Shown: positions 8,395-19,564, counted from the first letter of the stretch. The stretch is DNA of 64,000 nucleotides from Saccharopolyspora spinosa NRRL 18395 (GCF_000194155.1 NZ_GL877878.1:3026554-3090553), one strand, 5' to 3'. The notes: generated from the letters alone by a model not told the origin. Translations and numbers: made by a program.

Positions 8395-9903
8395 TCAGCA
8401 CCGCACCGACAGCCCGGCGATGGTCTCGGCGAGCTGCTCGGTCTCCGCGCCGTCGACGACACCGTCCACATAGGCCTCCAGGTCCAGTGCCGCGCCGCCG
8501 AGTGGTTCCCGCGCGGTCACCGCGAGCAGGCCGTCCGCGCTGACCCGCAGCGTCACCTCGATCACCGAACCCGCGGGTAGCGGCGGCAATCCGGCGAACT
8601 CGCCGTCCAGCACCCGCCGGTTGTGCCCGACCTCTGGCGACGGCACGTCGCCGGACTGCTCGAACACCTGGATCCGCACCGATCGCTGCCGGTCCACGAT
8701 GGTGGCGAACCGGGCCGTCGCGACAGCGGGCAGCGGTTCGTTGCGGTGCACGAGGTGTTCGACGAAGCTCCGCAGCTTCTCGTCGTGGCTGTCCTCGATC
8801 AGCACGCCGAAGCTGCGCGGCACCACTGCGGCCGTGGTCCGAGCGCCGGCCTGCGACGAGGCGAGCCGACGCGCGCGAACGGCAGCGCCGGAGACGACCG
8901 CCAGGTCCGGGTCGACGATCTTCGGAGCGCGGCCGAGATGTGCTTGCAGCGCAGTGCGAATCGCGGGCATCTTCGTGGCGCCGCCGACCAGGAGCACCTC
9001 GTCGATCCGGGACACGCCCTTCGCCGCGGCGGCGGCCAGCGCGCGGTCCACGATCCGCAGGGTGCGGTCCACCAGGTCGGCTCCGAGGTCTTCCAACGTC
9101 TTCCGGTCTATGTCGAAGCTCGCCGCATCAGCTCCGCAGCGCAGCCCCACCCTGCGCCTGGTGACCGTGCTCAGCTGGCGTTTGACCTGCTCGGTGGCGT
9201 CCTGGAGCTGCTGCTGGAAGTCTTCGTCGTCCGGGTCCGCGCCCGGGAACTCGCGGGTGAACGCGTCCGCCAGGTGCTCGGCGATGCGCTCGTTCCAGTT
9301 GGTGCCGCCCAGCCTGCTGTCGCCGTCGGTGGCCACCACGTGCACCTCGTTGGCGGCCACGCGCAGCACGGTCGTGTCGAAGGTCCCGCCGCCGAGGTCG
9401 TAGACGAGCGCGGCACCCGATTCGGCCTGGGTGGCGTAATGCAGCGCCGCCGCGGCGGGCTCGCTCAGCACCTCCAGCACGTCGATCCCGGCCAGCCGGG
9501 CCGCTTGCAGCGTCGCCTCGCGTTCGCGGATCCCGAAGTACGCCGGGACGGTGATCACCGCCCGGACCGTCCCATGTGGACCAAAGCGGGCGATGGCGTC
9601 GTCAACGAGGCTGCGCAGGATCAGCGCCGACACCGATTCCGGCGTGTGCCTCGCGCCGTGGAACATCAGCTCGAATGCGGTGCCCATCCGGCGTTTGATC
9701 AGCTCGACGGTGTTCTCCGGGTCCAGGCTGTCCCGCGCCGCCGCGCCGACCACGGCCGTGCCGGCGGACGCGAAGTGCACCACCGAAGGCGTGGTGAGCT
9801 CGCCCAGCCGATTGCGGACCACTTCGACATCACCGTCCACGATGGACGCCACTGCGGAGTAGGTGGTGCCCAGGTCGATGCCGAGCACCAGCTCGTCAGC
9901 CAT
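8395..9903 (-). CDS. Hsp70-family protein, lidless (paralogue 2)
   Basis: A 502-residue Hsp70 with GIDLGTTYS at residues 9-17, YDLGGGTFDTTVLRV near 168 and LLVGGATKMPAI near 300. The substrate-binding part is a single beta domain of ~130 residues; no helical lid follows. It is the shortest of three Hsp70s in the island and differs from the others in its tail (GLSVRC in place of a VSG end). The start overlaps the stop of the 46-aa membrane protein by 8 bp, and the vWA gene starts 10 bp downstream, so translation is coupled along the array. Likely cytosolic chaperone or ATP-dependent switch; client unknown. Confidence 0.92.
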   Translation of the reverse strand: MADELVLGIDLGTTYSAVASIVDGDVEVVRNRLGELTTPSVVHFASAGTAVVGAAARDSLDPENTVELIKRRMGTAFELMFHGARHTPESVSALILRSLVDDAIARFGPHGTVRAVITVPAYFGIREREATLQAARLAGIDVLEVLSEPAAAALHYATQAESGAALVYDLGGGTFDTTVLRVAANEVHVVATDGDSRLGGTNWNERIAEHLADAFTREFPGADPDDEDFQQQLQDATEQVKRQLSTVTRRRVGLRCGADAASFDIDRKTLEDLGADLVDRTLRIVDRALAAAAAKGVSRIDEVLLVGGATKMPAIRTALQAHLGRAPKIVDPDLAVVSGAAVRARRLASSQAGARTTAAVVPRSFGVLIEDSHDEKLRSFVEHLVHRNEPLPAVATARFATIVDRQRSVRIQVFEQSGDVPSPEVGHNRRVLDGEFAGLPPLPAGSVIEVTLRVSADGLLAVTAREPLGGAALDLEAYVDGVVDGAETEQLAETIAGLSVRC

Positions 9904-10036
9904 TGTTCAGCACCGAGGTCACGACGTCGGCGCAGCTGGTAGCCGAGAACAGGATGCTGGCGAGCATGGCGATCGCCAAGACCACGACCAGAAACCAGCG
10001 GGACACCCGGTAGTTCACCGGGGGACGAATGCTCAT
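9896..10036 (-). CDS. 46-residue single-span membrane protein
   Basis: Short ORF of 46 codons from ATG at 10036. A basic N-terminus (RPPVNYRVSRW) is followed by one hydrophobic helix (FLVVVLAIAMLASILF) and a short polar tail with one Cys. Its start overlaps the stop of the upstream double-GTPase gene by 4 bp (ATGA), and its stop overlaps the following Hsp70 start by 8 bp. Both overlaps argue strongly that it is real and translationally coupled. Possibly a membrane tether for the GTPase/Hsp70 assembly; no family is recognised. Confidence 0.75.
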   Translation of the reverse strand: MSIRPPVNYRVSRWFLVVVLAIAMLASILFSATSCADVVTSVLNNG

Positions 10037-11619
10037 ACCGCCTCCGTGGTCGGTTTCTCGTCGCGACCGAGGGCGAAACCGCCGCGCCCCAGCAGCCAGC
10101 GGAACGGCCCGGCCGGGGTGAGCCGGTGGCCGGGCCTGGTCCCGGTGACCGACGAGACCACGAAGTAGCGGACCTCGGCGAAGTCCCGCTCCGCGGCCAG
10201 CACGAGGTTGTCCAGGCCCGCGGTGTTCAGCCAACCGCGCACCGCCCCGGCGCACAGGTCGGCGGCCCACGGCAGGTCGGTGAGCAGGTCCGCCTTGACC
10301 ACGGCGATCGCCAGTGCGCGCCGTTGGGTCTCGACCCCGTAGTCGCGCAGCCGCCGGGCCGTCACGTGGTAGACCTGCTCGGGGTCGCCGTTGGCCGGGT
10401 GCGCCTCGGCGAGGCGGGATTCCAGGGCGCCGCCGAGCTGGTCACGCACCCAGCCGATGGCGAACGGGTCGACCACGAACACCAGTCCCCCGGCGTGGTC
10501 CAGGAATTCCAGCTCGCTGTTGTCGTCCCGGTCGAGGTAGAACTCGCCGGCCGCGTCGAAGAGGTGCACCAGCGCTTGGCCCCGGGACTTCCCCGGGCCG
10601 CCGCGGGTGAACCGGACCGTGATCGCCGGGGCCAGCTGCCCGGCCGGGGTTTTCGCGGTGTCGCCGCCGCTGGCGATCAGCTGTTCGCCGTGCTGGAAGG
10701 CCTGCCTGCTGGTGTCGTCGACGAAGTCCAGCACCACGCCCTCGGCGGCGGCCACGTCCCGCAGCGTGAACAGACCCGCGTGCACGAGCCGGGTCTTGCC
10801 CGCCGACACCGGGCCGAAGACCGGCACCCGGATGTCGGTGACCGCGCCCGAGCCGCCGCGCAGCGGCCGGTCGCACCGCTGGCAAAGCGCCTCCAGCTGC
10901 CGGGACGCCCGCAGCACCGTCGTCGGGAGCTTCGCGCCGCACCCGCAGGTGCGCGACGCCGCGCCCAGCACGCCGGGCCGGATGTCGTGGTGCACCACCT
11001 GGCAACCGCCGCACCGGTAGGCGGGGACTGCCATCACGTGGTAGCACACCGGGCAGCTCCCGCTGGCCTTCCGCATCCGCCGCACGACGTGGTCGTAGCC
11101 GCGCAGGGCGCCGACCACCGCGGCCCACCCGAGCCAACCGACGCCCAGCGCTATCGCGCCGATGATCACCACCTCGACCGCGCCCAGCACCGCACCCAGC
11201 GTGACGCCGGTCCAGACCAGGATGGTGATGCCGATGCTCACCCACTTGAGCTTGCTGCCGTCGCCGTAGTTGAAGCCCCACCGCCAGCCGCGCACGATGA
11301 AACCGGAACCGTTGTGCCAGGCGGCGATCAGGTCGCGGCGCCACTGGGCGGCGAGGTAGCTCGGCCAGGCCCAGTCACGCGGGAACGGCCCCTTCGGCTC
11401 GCGCAGCCCGGCGGTGCCGTTGACCGCGTCGTTGGGCGTGACCAGCACCGGAAGCCGCGAACCGCGCCCCAGCAGGACCTGACACGTCGCGACGAACGCC
11501 CAGGAGCTGCCGATCAGCATGAAGAGCGGGAACAGCCAGGCGGCGATGGTGATCACCACCGAAGCGATCCAGAGCCCCAAGCACAGCAGGAGGATGCCGC
11601 CGATGATGTACGGCATCAC
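10033..11619 (-). CDS. double-GTPase 2 domain membrane protein with zinc ribbons
   Basis: A 528-residue protein. It begins with two hydrophobic segments (residues 4-50), has a second hydrophobic pair (about 127-172), then zinc-ribbon cysteines (CPVC, CGGC, CGCG, CQRC between 189 and 250) and a P-loop NTPase domain with Walker A GPVSAGKT at 269-276. A later hydrophobic strand ending in Asp (GLVFVVDPF) and AIAVVKADLL resemble TRAFAC GTPase G3/G4 elements. This matches the double-GTPase 2 family, which co-occurs with double-GTPase 1 and GTPase-associated protein 1. The start overlaps the upstream GAP1 gene by 4 bp. Probably a membrane-bound GTP switch. Confidence 0.82.
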   Translation of the reverse strand: MMPYIIGGILLLCLGLWIASVVITIAAWLFPLFMLIGSSWAFVATCQVLLGRGSRLPVLVTPNDAVNGTAGLREPKGPFPRDWAWPSYLAAQWRRDLIAAWHNGSGFIVRGWRWGFNYGDGSKLKWVSIGITILVWTGVTLGAVLGAVEVVIIGAIALGVGWLGWAAVVGALRGYDHVVRRMRKASGSCPVCYHVMAVPAYRCGGCQVVHHDIRPGVLGAASRTCGCGAKLPTTVLRASRQLEALCQRCDRPLRGGSGAVTDIRVPVFGPVSAGKTRLVHAGLFTLRDVAAAEGVVLDFVDDTSRQAFQHGEQLIASGGDTAKTPAGQLAPAITVRFTRGGPGKSRGQALVHLFDAAGEFYLDRDDNSELEFLDHAGGLVFVVDPFAIGWVRDQLGGALESRLAEAHPANGDPEQVYHVTARRLRDYGVETQRRALAIAVVKADLLTDLPWAADLCAGAVRGWLNTAGLDNLVLAAERDFAEVRYFVVSSVTGTRPGHRLTPAGPFRWLLGRGGFALGRDEKPTTEAV

Positions 11620-14018
11620 TTCTCCCGTCTGCGGAACAGCCGCCGAGCGAGCTCACGGGTCCGGGTCGGTTTGGGCTTCTGCTGCGAGTACTCCTGCAAC
11701 CACTCGTGCCAAGCGGCGGCGTCCTCGGCCGCCACGCCGCGCAGGAGCTTGCTGATCCGCCGGTAGTCGGACTGTTTCTGTTTGCCGGCCCAGCGTTCCA
11801 GGGCCTTGTCGAACACCTTCCGCACCTCTTCGGAGGTGGTGTCGTGCCAGGCGGTCAGGAACGCCAGCACGACCGCCTGGTCCCGCCGCGACGGCTCGGC
11901 CTGCTCGTCGTTCCACACTGCGGGCAGCGCGTGGACCAGCATCTTCTGCAGTTGTTCGCCGCCCTGCTCGGTGGCGTCCAGCGTGGCTTGCGGGGCGGCG
12001 CCGATCAGCGCCGCGATGATCTGGTCCGCGCGGGCGGTGAAGACCTCTTCGGAGACGTCCTTCAGCGCCCCGGCATCGGTTTCGGCGCCCTTGCGGGTGA
12101 AGGTGCTCAGCCAGGACCGCAGCCGGCTGTCCTCCTCCCACAGCTTGCGCAGGTTTTCCCGGTCGCCGATGTGGTGCCCCAGCATCCGCAGGACATCCAG
12201 GTAGTGACCGGACACTTTGGACTTCTCGAGTGCCGCGAATGCCTTCTGCGCCAAGGAATCCGAAACAGCCGTAGCAGGAAGTGCGGTGAGGAAGTCCTTC
12301 ACCTCGGCCAGGGTGGGCGCCGAATTCCGGAACAGCGCCTCCCACACCGCTTCGCCGGTACCCGGCCTGTCCGGTGCGCGCAGCTGCTCGCGGAAGCGCC
12401 CGATGGTCTCCTGACGGGCCGTACCGCCCGCAGCCACCGCCGCTGCTGCGATCGCCGCGTCCAGCGGCATGAAGGGGTCGCTGAGAGTCGGGGCGAGCAG
12501 CCGCCACCAGCGGTCGTTGATCGCCTCGCCGACCACGATCGAGTTGGGGCCGGTCAGGCGGCGGGTCAGCGCGTCGCGCAGCAAGTCGGTGATCTCCGGG
12601 CCGCACGTCCAGCGCGCCGGGTCGAAACCGGCGTGCGGGTGCTCGGCCCACCACTCGACGAACCGCCCGGCAGCCTCGCCGAACCGCCCCACCCGGGGCC
12701 GCACGTCGAACCTGGTCGCGGTCCGCAGCAGCAGGTCCATCCGTTCCGGGGCGACAGCGCCGGCGGCGGCCTCGACCAGGGCGCAGGTCTCCTCCGCCTC
12801 GTCCGGGGTCCACGGCCTCGGCGCGAGCGGCGGCGGGGCGGCGGCCGGGGTGCCGCGCACGATCTCGTCGATCTCCGCGCGCAGCAACGCGATCCGCACC
12901 CGACCGGCCTGTGCCGTGTTGGTCTCCGCCAGTCTCGCCAGCACCGGCAGCCCGGGCGAGGCGGCCAGCACGGCATCCAGCACCGGCTCTACGACGTCCG
13001 TCGCGGACACCGACGGCGGGGCGACCAGCCACTCGGCCAGCGCCAGCGCGGAATCCTGCCCGGACACGGTCTCGTCGAGCATCAGCACCCCGGCGGCCAG
13101 CCGATCCGCCGCGATCGGCGGTTTCCCGTTCCGGCCTCGTGCGAACTGGTGCGACAGCTCGATGGCGTCGACCACGTCGTAGGGGTCGGCGCCGAGGAAG
13201 CGCGGCACCCAATGCCGGGCGGCGGCGGTCGGCTCGACTTTCCGGTGCTCGCTGCTGACCAGGTTGAACACGGCGTAGTCGGAATTGCGGTCCGGGTCGG
13301 CCAGCGATCCGGCCCAGTCCGGGTGCACCGCCAGCACCTCGTGGCCGCTGTACTGCGGATTTGTCGCGAACACCCGGAAGCCCACCCGCAGCGCCCGTTC
13401 CTGCGGCAGGAGGAGAGTTCCGGCCGCGATCCAGCGGACCGCGGTCTCCGCGTCCTCGCTGACGAACACCAGCCGGGGCGCGCCCTCGTCGTGCACCCGG
13501 TCCATCGCGGAATGCACGGCGAGCAACCAGGATGCGCCGTCCTGCTGGCCCAGCACCCAGTCCCGCAGCGCCTCCACGCCGAGCGGGCCAGCCTCGGGTT
13601 CGGCCGGCACCTCCTCGCACTCGGTTGTCTCCGCAGGTTCCTCGACCCACCACCGCGCACCCCACAGCTGCGCGGGCCGGATCGGCCCGTACAGGTGCGG
13701 GTCGGCGGTGGCCAGCGCGTGGGTGAACTGGTTGCCCTCCCGCACGCCGCCGGTCTCCGCGCCCAGGTAGATCCCGCGGGCGGTCGCGTAAACCGCGCCG
13801 TGCACGTGGACCAGGGAAGGCGGGTAGTCGGAGGCTTCACGCTTCTCGCGCATCCAGCCGACCGGGGCCTCGTAGAGCGCCGAGCGCTGCACCGCGGTCA
13901 TCATCTCGTCGGTGGTGCCGGGGGTGACGGCCTGGAACTGGAATCCCGCGCCGCCGCGCAGTCCCTGGCCCGGCCGGCAGTCGGTGTAGTACAGCGACTG
14001 GAACTCGCGCCCGCTCAT
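11616..14018 (-). CDS. GTPase-associated protein 1 (GAP1)
   Basis: An 800-residue protein starting MSGREFQSLYYTDCRPGQGL, the characteristic opening of GTPase-associated protein 1 (GAP1 N, middle and C domains). The N-terminal ~250 residues hold the typical GRGAGFQF-like and FTHAL segments; the rest is helical with low sequence identity. ATG at 14018 overlaps the stop of double-GTPase 1 by 4 bp, and its own stop overlaps double-GTPase 2 by 4 bp. It is thus placed between the two GTPases, consistent with bridging or regulating them. No catalytic motif is evident. The C-terminal end (residues 780-800) is highly basic. Confidence 0.82.
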   Translation of the reverse strand: MSGREFQSLYYTDCRPGQGLRGGAGFQFQAVTPGTTDEMMTAVQRSALYEAPVGWMREKREASDYPPSLVHVHGAVYATARGIYLGAETGGVREGNQFTHALATADPHLYGPIRPAQLWGARWWVEEPAETTECEEVPAEPEAGPLGVEALRDWVLGQQDGASWLLAVHSAMDRVHDEGAPRLVFVSEDAETAVRWIAAGTLLLPQERALRVGFRVFATNPQYSGHEVLAVHPDWAGSLADPDRNSDYAVFNLVSSEHRKVEPTAAARHWVPRFLGADPYDVVDAIELSHQFARGRNGKPPIAADRLAAGVLMLDETVSGQDSALALAEWLVAPPSVSATDVVEPVLDAVLAASPGLPVLARLAETNTAQAGRVRIALLRAEIDEIVRGTPAAAPPPLAPRPWTPDEAEETCALVEAAAGAVAPERMDLLLRTATRFDVRPRVGRFGEAAGRFVEWWAEHPHAGFDPARWTCGPEITDLLRDALTRRLTGPNSIVVGEAINDRWWRLLAPTLSDPFMPLDAAIAAAAVAAGGTARQETIGRFREQLRAPDRPGTGEAVWEALFRNSAPTLAEVKDFLTALPATAVSDSLAQKAFAALEKSKVSGHYLDVLRMLGHHIGDRENLRKLWEEDSRLRSWLSTFTRKGAETDAGALKDVSEEVFTARADQIIAALIGAAPQATLDATEQGGEQLQKMLVHALPAVWNDEQAEPSRRDQAVVLAFLTAWHDTTSEEVRKVFDKALERWAGKQKQSDYRRISKLLRGVAAEDAAAWHEWLQEYSQQKPKPTRTRELARRLFRRREK

Positions 14019-15205
14019 CGTCGGCTCCGTTCGATGATCCCGAAGTGGCTGAGCAGCCACAGCAGTGGTTCGTCCACGCGGAACGGCCGCACCCCGGCCG
14101 GGTTGATCTGTTTGCGGCCATAGTCCGGTTCCGCACCCAGCGAGGAAACCGCGAAATAGCGGAACGTCTGGTAATGCGCCCGCAGATGTCCGTCGAGGTC
14201 GTCGGCGCCGAACTCGGCCAGCAGCGCCCGCAGGTGCTCGTCGGCGTCCTGACCGCCCGCCTCGTCGTACTCGGGCCCGGTGGCCGGCGGGCGCAGCAGC
14301 GGGTGGTTGTCGCCGAGCATCCCGAAGAACGCGTCGATCTTGGAGAACACCACGGCGATCGGGGTGCTGATCTTCTTGCGGTCGCTGAGCCCGACGCTGG
14401 AGCGCAGCATCTCGGTGACCCGGTTGAGCACGTTGACCGGCGGCTCGGCGTCGCGGCGGCCGACGTCCGGCACCGCGATCCGGTCTTGCGCACCGGGCAG
14501 CTGGAACGGGTCGAGGAGCACGATCAGCCCGTCCGCCGCGGTCAGGTAGGCCTGGCTGTTGACGAATTCCTGGGTCGTCATGTCCTCGCCGGCGGCGTCG
14601 TAGAACGACAACGTCGTGGTGTTGTGCACCTGGCGGCCGAACTGCACGCGCGGCTGCCGCCACTGCATGACCAGCGGGATGCGGATGCCGTCGGCGGAGC
14701 TGGCGGTGGACTCGAACAACGCCCGGTCGTCGAACAGGGCCTGTTCGTAGCGTGCCAGCCACTGGGCGGTGCCGACCCCGGCCTGCTCCCCGGCGAAGGA
14801 GATGTCGGCGTCGAAGCGGCGCCGGATGTTGTGCCGCAGTTCGTGCACGAGCACCGTGGTGTAGACGGTCTTGCCGGCGTTCTTGCCGCCCACCACCCCG
14901 ATCAGCGGGCTGCGGCTGTCGGCGAAGTTGGCGGGCAGCGGCGTGTGGCACACCGGGCAGGCTCGGATGCCGCTGACCGTGCCGCAGTCCGGGCACGGCG
15001 CCCGGCGCGGCGTGCGCCCGAGCAGGGCCTTCGGAGCGGCGAAGACCGGCCAGGAAGCGGGGGCGTAGCCGGTGAGCCGCTGCCGTTCGGGGTCGACGAC
15101 CTTCCGGCACTTCTCCTTGCCGGGTGCGGGCCGACCGGTGCACTGGAACCACAGGTTGCTCGCGGGAAACCGGTGGTAGCAGTAGGGGCAGGCGAGTTTG
15201 GCCAT
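14015..15205 (-). CDS. double-GTPase 1 domain protein with N-terminal zinc ribbons
   Basis: Start ATG at 15205, with GGAAGG upstream; the longer frame runs into the palindromic repeat and is rejected. The 396-residue protein has zinc ribbons CPYC (6-9), CPDC (71-74) and CPVC (83-86), then a GTPase-type P-loop GGKNAGKT at 106-113. Later come a hydrophobic strand with LSFYDAAGED (G3-like) and VVFSKIDAFF (G4-like, with the KxD of NKxD). It ends in FAVSSLGAEP (G5-like). These fit the double-GTPase 1 family. It is the first gene of a run of overlapping ORFs. Soluble; probably nucleotide-switching partner of GAP1. Confidence 0.83.
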   Translation of the reverse strand: MAKLACPYCYHRFPASNLWFQCTGRPAPGKEKCRKVVDPERQRLTGYAPASWPVFAAPKALLGRTPRRAPCPDCGTVSGIRACPVCHTPLPANFADSRSPLIGVVGGKNAGKTVYTTVLVHELRHNIRRRFDADISFAGEQAGVGTAQWLARYEQALFDDRALFESTASSADGIRIPLVMQWRQPRVQFGRQVHNTTTLSFYDAAGEDMTTQEFVNSQAYLTAADGLIVLLDPFQLPGAQDRIAVPDVGRRDAEPPVNVLNRVTEMLRSSVGLSDRKKISTPIAVVFSKIDAFFGMLGDNHPLLRPPATGPEYDEAGGQDADEHLRALLAEFGADDLDGHLRAHYQTFRYFAVSSLGAEPDYGRKQINPAGVRPFRVDEPLLWLLSHFGIIERSRR

Positions 15206-15262
15206 CAGCAGCCTTCCCCGGACTCGTTCCACGCGGCAAGCCGCCCGACCACCCCGTTCCAC

Positions 15263-15308
15263 CGCGATTTCAATGGAAATCGGAGGTCCGATTTCCATTG
15301 AAATCGCG
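15263..15308. repeat. 46-bp palindromic repeat (perfect 21-bp arms)
   Basis: Two 21-bp arms (15263-15283 and 15288-15308) are exact reverse complements, separated by AGGT. The core is TTTCAATGGAAAT. It lies between the scaffold gene and double-GTPase 1, 58 bp before the GTPase start, and as RNA would form a very stable hairpin. The same 46-bp design occurs at 34159-34204; shorter relatives are at 26391-26480 and 45576-45607. Confidence 0.9.
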
Positions 15309-15368
15309 GAACTCCTCGCTGGGGGGCGACGGGCTTCGGGGTCGGTTGTGCCGCATCGAGGATGTGCA

Positions 15369-17729
15369 TCAGGACACCTTCAGCTGGGAGATCGGCGGAT
15401 CGATCAGCTCGATACCGGCGGCGTGCACGAAGCACCGCAGCCAGAACGGTTTCCGGCGCGGCAGTTCGACGGTCAGCTCCACCGGTTCGCGGAGATCGTG
15501 GACGCCGCGGTGCAGGACCTGGCCGTCGTCGGGTTTGAGCGGCATGACGCGGCCGGGCGCGACGATCACCAGCACCGTGCATTCCGGCACCGGCTGGTCG
15601 GCGGTCAGCACGATGCGCGCGGTGCTCGTGCCGAACAACCGGTTCTGCCGTTCGACCCGGTAGCTGACCTGCGGCGGCGCCCCGGGCACCGCCAGCGCGG
15701 CGGGCAGCGACCGGCTTTCGCCGTTGTCGGCGGTCGCGATCGCCGACACCTGCGCGCGCACGGTGCCGGGCCCGGCGTCGATGCGGCAACCGCCGTCGGC
15801 CTGGTACTGCTGCCGGGTCAACCGCAGCCGCCCGCCTCCGGTGTCGGCCAACGCGTTCGCCCAGGTCACTTCGGCCATCCGAACGTCTTCCGGCCACACC
15901 CACGACAGCACCAGCTGGCCGCCGAAGCGCCGCGCGTCCAACGAGGTGACCGGCGGCAGCGTCGCCGCGGCCCGCGCGGTGTGCCGAACCGGCACGGCCT
16001 CGGCCGAGACCTCGGTGCCGTCCGGGCGGCGGTACCGAGCGGTCAGCAGGTAGGTGCAGTCACCATCGATGTCCACTGTGGAATCGCGAAAGCCGTTGCC
16101 ACCGCTGGTCGGCACCGGAACGTCCGCGGCTTCCCCGTCGCGACGCCGCCGCACGTCCACGCCGACGGCGTCCCGGTGAACGACCCAGCTCCCCTCGACC
16201 GCCCCGCCGCGAACGGCCAACCGCACCTTGTGCACGGGCGGCAGCACGTCGATGGTCGCCCCGACCGGCCGGGACCAGACGCCACCGTCCCCGGCGGCGA
16301 AAACCGCGTACCCGACGCTCCCGCCGGCCGCCACGGCGGCGTCCACCACCGCCGTCTCCCCGCCTTCGGCGACTATGTCGCCGTCGTCGGCGTCGCCGGG
16401 CATCCGCCCGGCCCGGCGCACCACCCGGTACCGGGTGCCGTCGTCGTGGTCGGGCAACGCCTGCCACGACACCCGCACCCCGACGCCTTCCGGCTGCGCC
16501 GTCACGGCGTCGACCGGGCTCAGCGGGATCCGCCGCAGCTCCGCCGCTATCGCGTCGTCGTCGGCGGCGAGCCGCGCGGCTTCGCCGAGCTGGCGCCGGG
16601 CTTCGCCTTCGGCTCCGCCGCGCAGCGCGCGGTGCGCGGCTTCGCGCAGCTGCCGCACTTGCTCCGCGTGCCGGTCGACGGCCGCTTTCGCGGCGGTCGC
16701 CTCGTCTGTGTCGGTGATCGCGGCGAGGGTCTGCTGGGCGGCGATGAGCTGGCCGTCGGACAGCAGCTCGGCGACCTTCTGCAGGCCGGTGACCGGTGGC
16801 GCCGTGGCGCCGGTTTCGCTGAGGACGCTCACCACGGCCTGCCGGACTTCGCCCGCGTCCAGCCCGCTTCGGCCGAGCACCTTCAGCAGAGCGCTGGCGG
16901 GTGCGCCGTTCTCGCGGAGCCGGCGCACGTCGTCGAGGAGGTGGTAGAGCGCCAGCAGCCGGAGGTCCGCGCCGTCCTTGCCGAGCGCCGTGTTGAGGAT
17001 GCCGAGCGCCTCGCGGGCGGCCTGGTTTCCGGAGCGCCGGTTCTCCCGGTCGATGGCCTGCCGGATGGCTTTCGCGGTGAGCCCGGTCGGGGAGGACGGG
17101 GTGCTGTCGAATTCCACCAGCAGCCGGTAGCTTTCGAGCTTGCCGTGCAGGAGCTCGGGAATTCCGGTGACTTCAGCGTCGCCCAGCAGGGCTTTCAATC
17201 GCCGGAACAGGGTCTCGGACAGGCCGCTGGTCTTCGGCAGTTCCCGCGGTGTCGCGGTCTGCACGCCGGCCTTGTCCAGGGCTTGGTCGACCTCGGCGGG
17301 CGCCAGCTGGCCGAACGTCTCGCGCATCGTCGCCAGCTGCCCGGGCGTGATCAGGCCCAGTTCGCCGAAGTTCGCCTTCAGCATCCCGACGAGTTCGTCG
17401 ATCTGCTCTTTGCTGGCGCCGGCCCGGTCGTTGTTCCGGTTGCGCCACCACGACATGCCGGACATCGCGTCGCCGTGCGCGCGCCGCAGCTCCTCGTCCT
17501 CGCGCAGGAACGCCTTGTAGACGCTGGTGGTGAAGCTGGACTTCGCGGTGGATTGGGCGCTCTTGTTCCAGTGCGAACGGATCTGGGTGAGCCGCTGCGC
17601 CAGCTCCGCGTCGGAGCAGCCCGGCTCGACCGCGTACCTGGTCAGCAGGTCGTCGGGTAATCGGCCGCTGCGTCCCCGCAGCGGCCGCACCACTTCGCGC
17701 TCGTAGGCCTTGGGATCGAAGGGTTGCAT
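15369..17729 (-). CDS. large scaffold-like protein with helical N-terminus and FN3-like repeats
   Basis: A 786-residue protein with no catalytic motif that I recognise. Residues 1-100 are polar with a Trp-rich piece (MSGMSWWRNRNN); residues 100-430 are helical (Ala/Leu/Arg heptad-like); from about 450 onward are repeated beta-rich units with features of fibronectin type III domains (VTSLDARRFGGQLVLSW, VGVRVSWQAL, RYRVVRRAG). Together this suggests a multidomain interaction scaffold, similar to the SaV-like components reported beside Hsp70 and double-GTPase genes. It lies between an Hsp70 (179 bp upstream) and double-GTPase 1 (163 bp downstream). Both gaps contain repeats. Function unknown. 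Confidence 0.75.
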   Translation of the reverse strand: MQPFDPKAYEREVVRPLRGRSGRLPDDLLTRYAVEPGCSDAELAQRLTQIRSHWNKSAQSTAKSSFTTSVYKAFLREDEELRRAHGDAMSGMSWWRNRNNDRAGASKEQIDELVGMLKANFGELGLITPGQLATMRETFGQLAPAEVDQALDKAGVQTATPRELPKTSGLSETLFRRLKALLGDAEVTGIPELLHGKLESYRLLVEFDSTPSSPTGLTAKAIRQAIDRENRRSGNQAAREALGILNTALGKDGADLRLLALYHLLDDVRRLRENGAPASALLKVLGRSGLDAGEVRQAVVSVLSETGATAPPVTGLQKVAELLSDGQLIAAQQTLAAITDTDEATAAKAAVDRHAEQVRQLREAAHRALRGGAEGEARRQLGEAARLAADDDAIAAELRRIPLSPVDAVTAQPEGVGVRVSWQALPDHDDGTRYRVVRRAGRMPGDADDGDIVAEGGETAVVDAAVAAGGSVGYAVFAAGDGGVWSRPVGATIDVLPPVHKVRLAVRGGAVEGSWVVHRDAVGVDVRRRRDGEAADVPVPTSGGNGFRDSTVDIDGDCTYLLTARYRRPDGTEVSAEAVPVRHTARAAATLPPVTSLDARRFGGQLVLSWVWPEDVRMAEVTWANALADTGGGRLRLTRQQYQADGGCRIDAGPGTVRAQVSAIATADNGESRSLPAALAVPGAPPQVSYRVERQNRLFGTSTARIVLTADQPVPECTVLVIVAPGRVMPLKPDDGQVLHRGVHDLREPVELTVELPRRKPFWLRCFVHAAGIELIDPPISQLKVS

Positions 17730-17780
17730 CGGATCCTGTCTTTGACCTCTGTTCGATCTTCATCTCGGACTTGGCGCGGC

Positions 17781-17850
17781 CGCCGCCGCAGGTTCTCAAC
17801 TGTGTCCGGCGGGGACACCCCGCGCCCCGGGCAACCTCGCGGAGGACAGG
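17781..17850 (+). repeat. possible degenerate copy of the dispersed intergenic repeat
   Basis: GCCGCCGCAGGTTCTCAACT resembles the start of the ~110-bp repeat (GCCGCGGGTTCTCAGACG); the rest does not match well. It fills the gap between the Hsp70 and scaffold genes. Weak call. Confidence 0.3.
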
Positions 17851-17908
17851 CCCGACGCGGTGAATCGGGCGCGCATCGCGGCGGGAGTCCTGTTCCTGGT
17901 TCGGGTTC

Positions 17909-19556
<1,648 letters not shown>

Positions 19557-19564
<8 letters not shown>

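Noticed and set aside
10126-11766. 546-residue ORF antisense to double-GTPase 2
   Set aside because: Composition typical of antisense high-GC frames; the minus frame has a P-loop and overlapping neighbours.
11706-14123. 805-residue ORF antisense to GAP1
   Set aside because: No motif; the minus frame shows the GAP1 start and overlaps.
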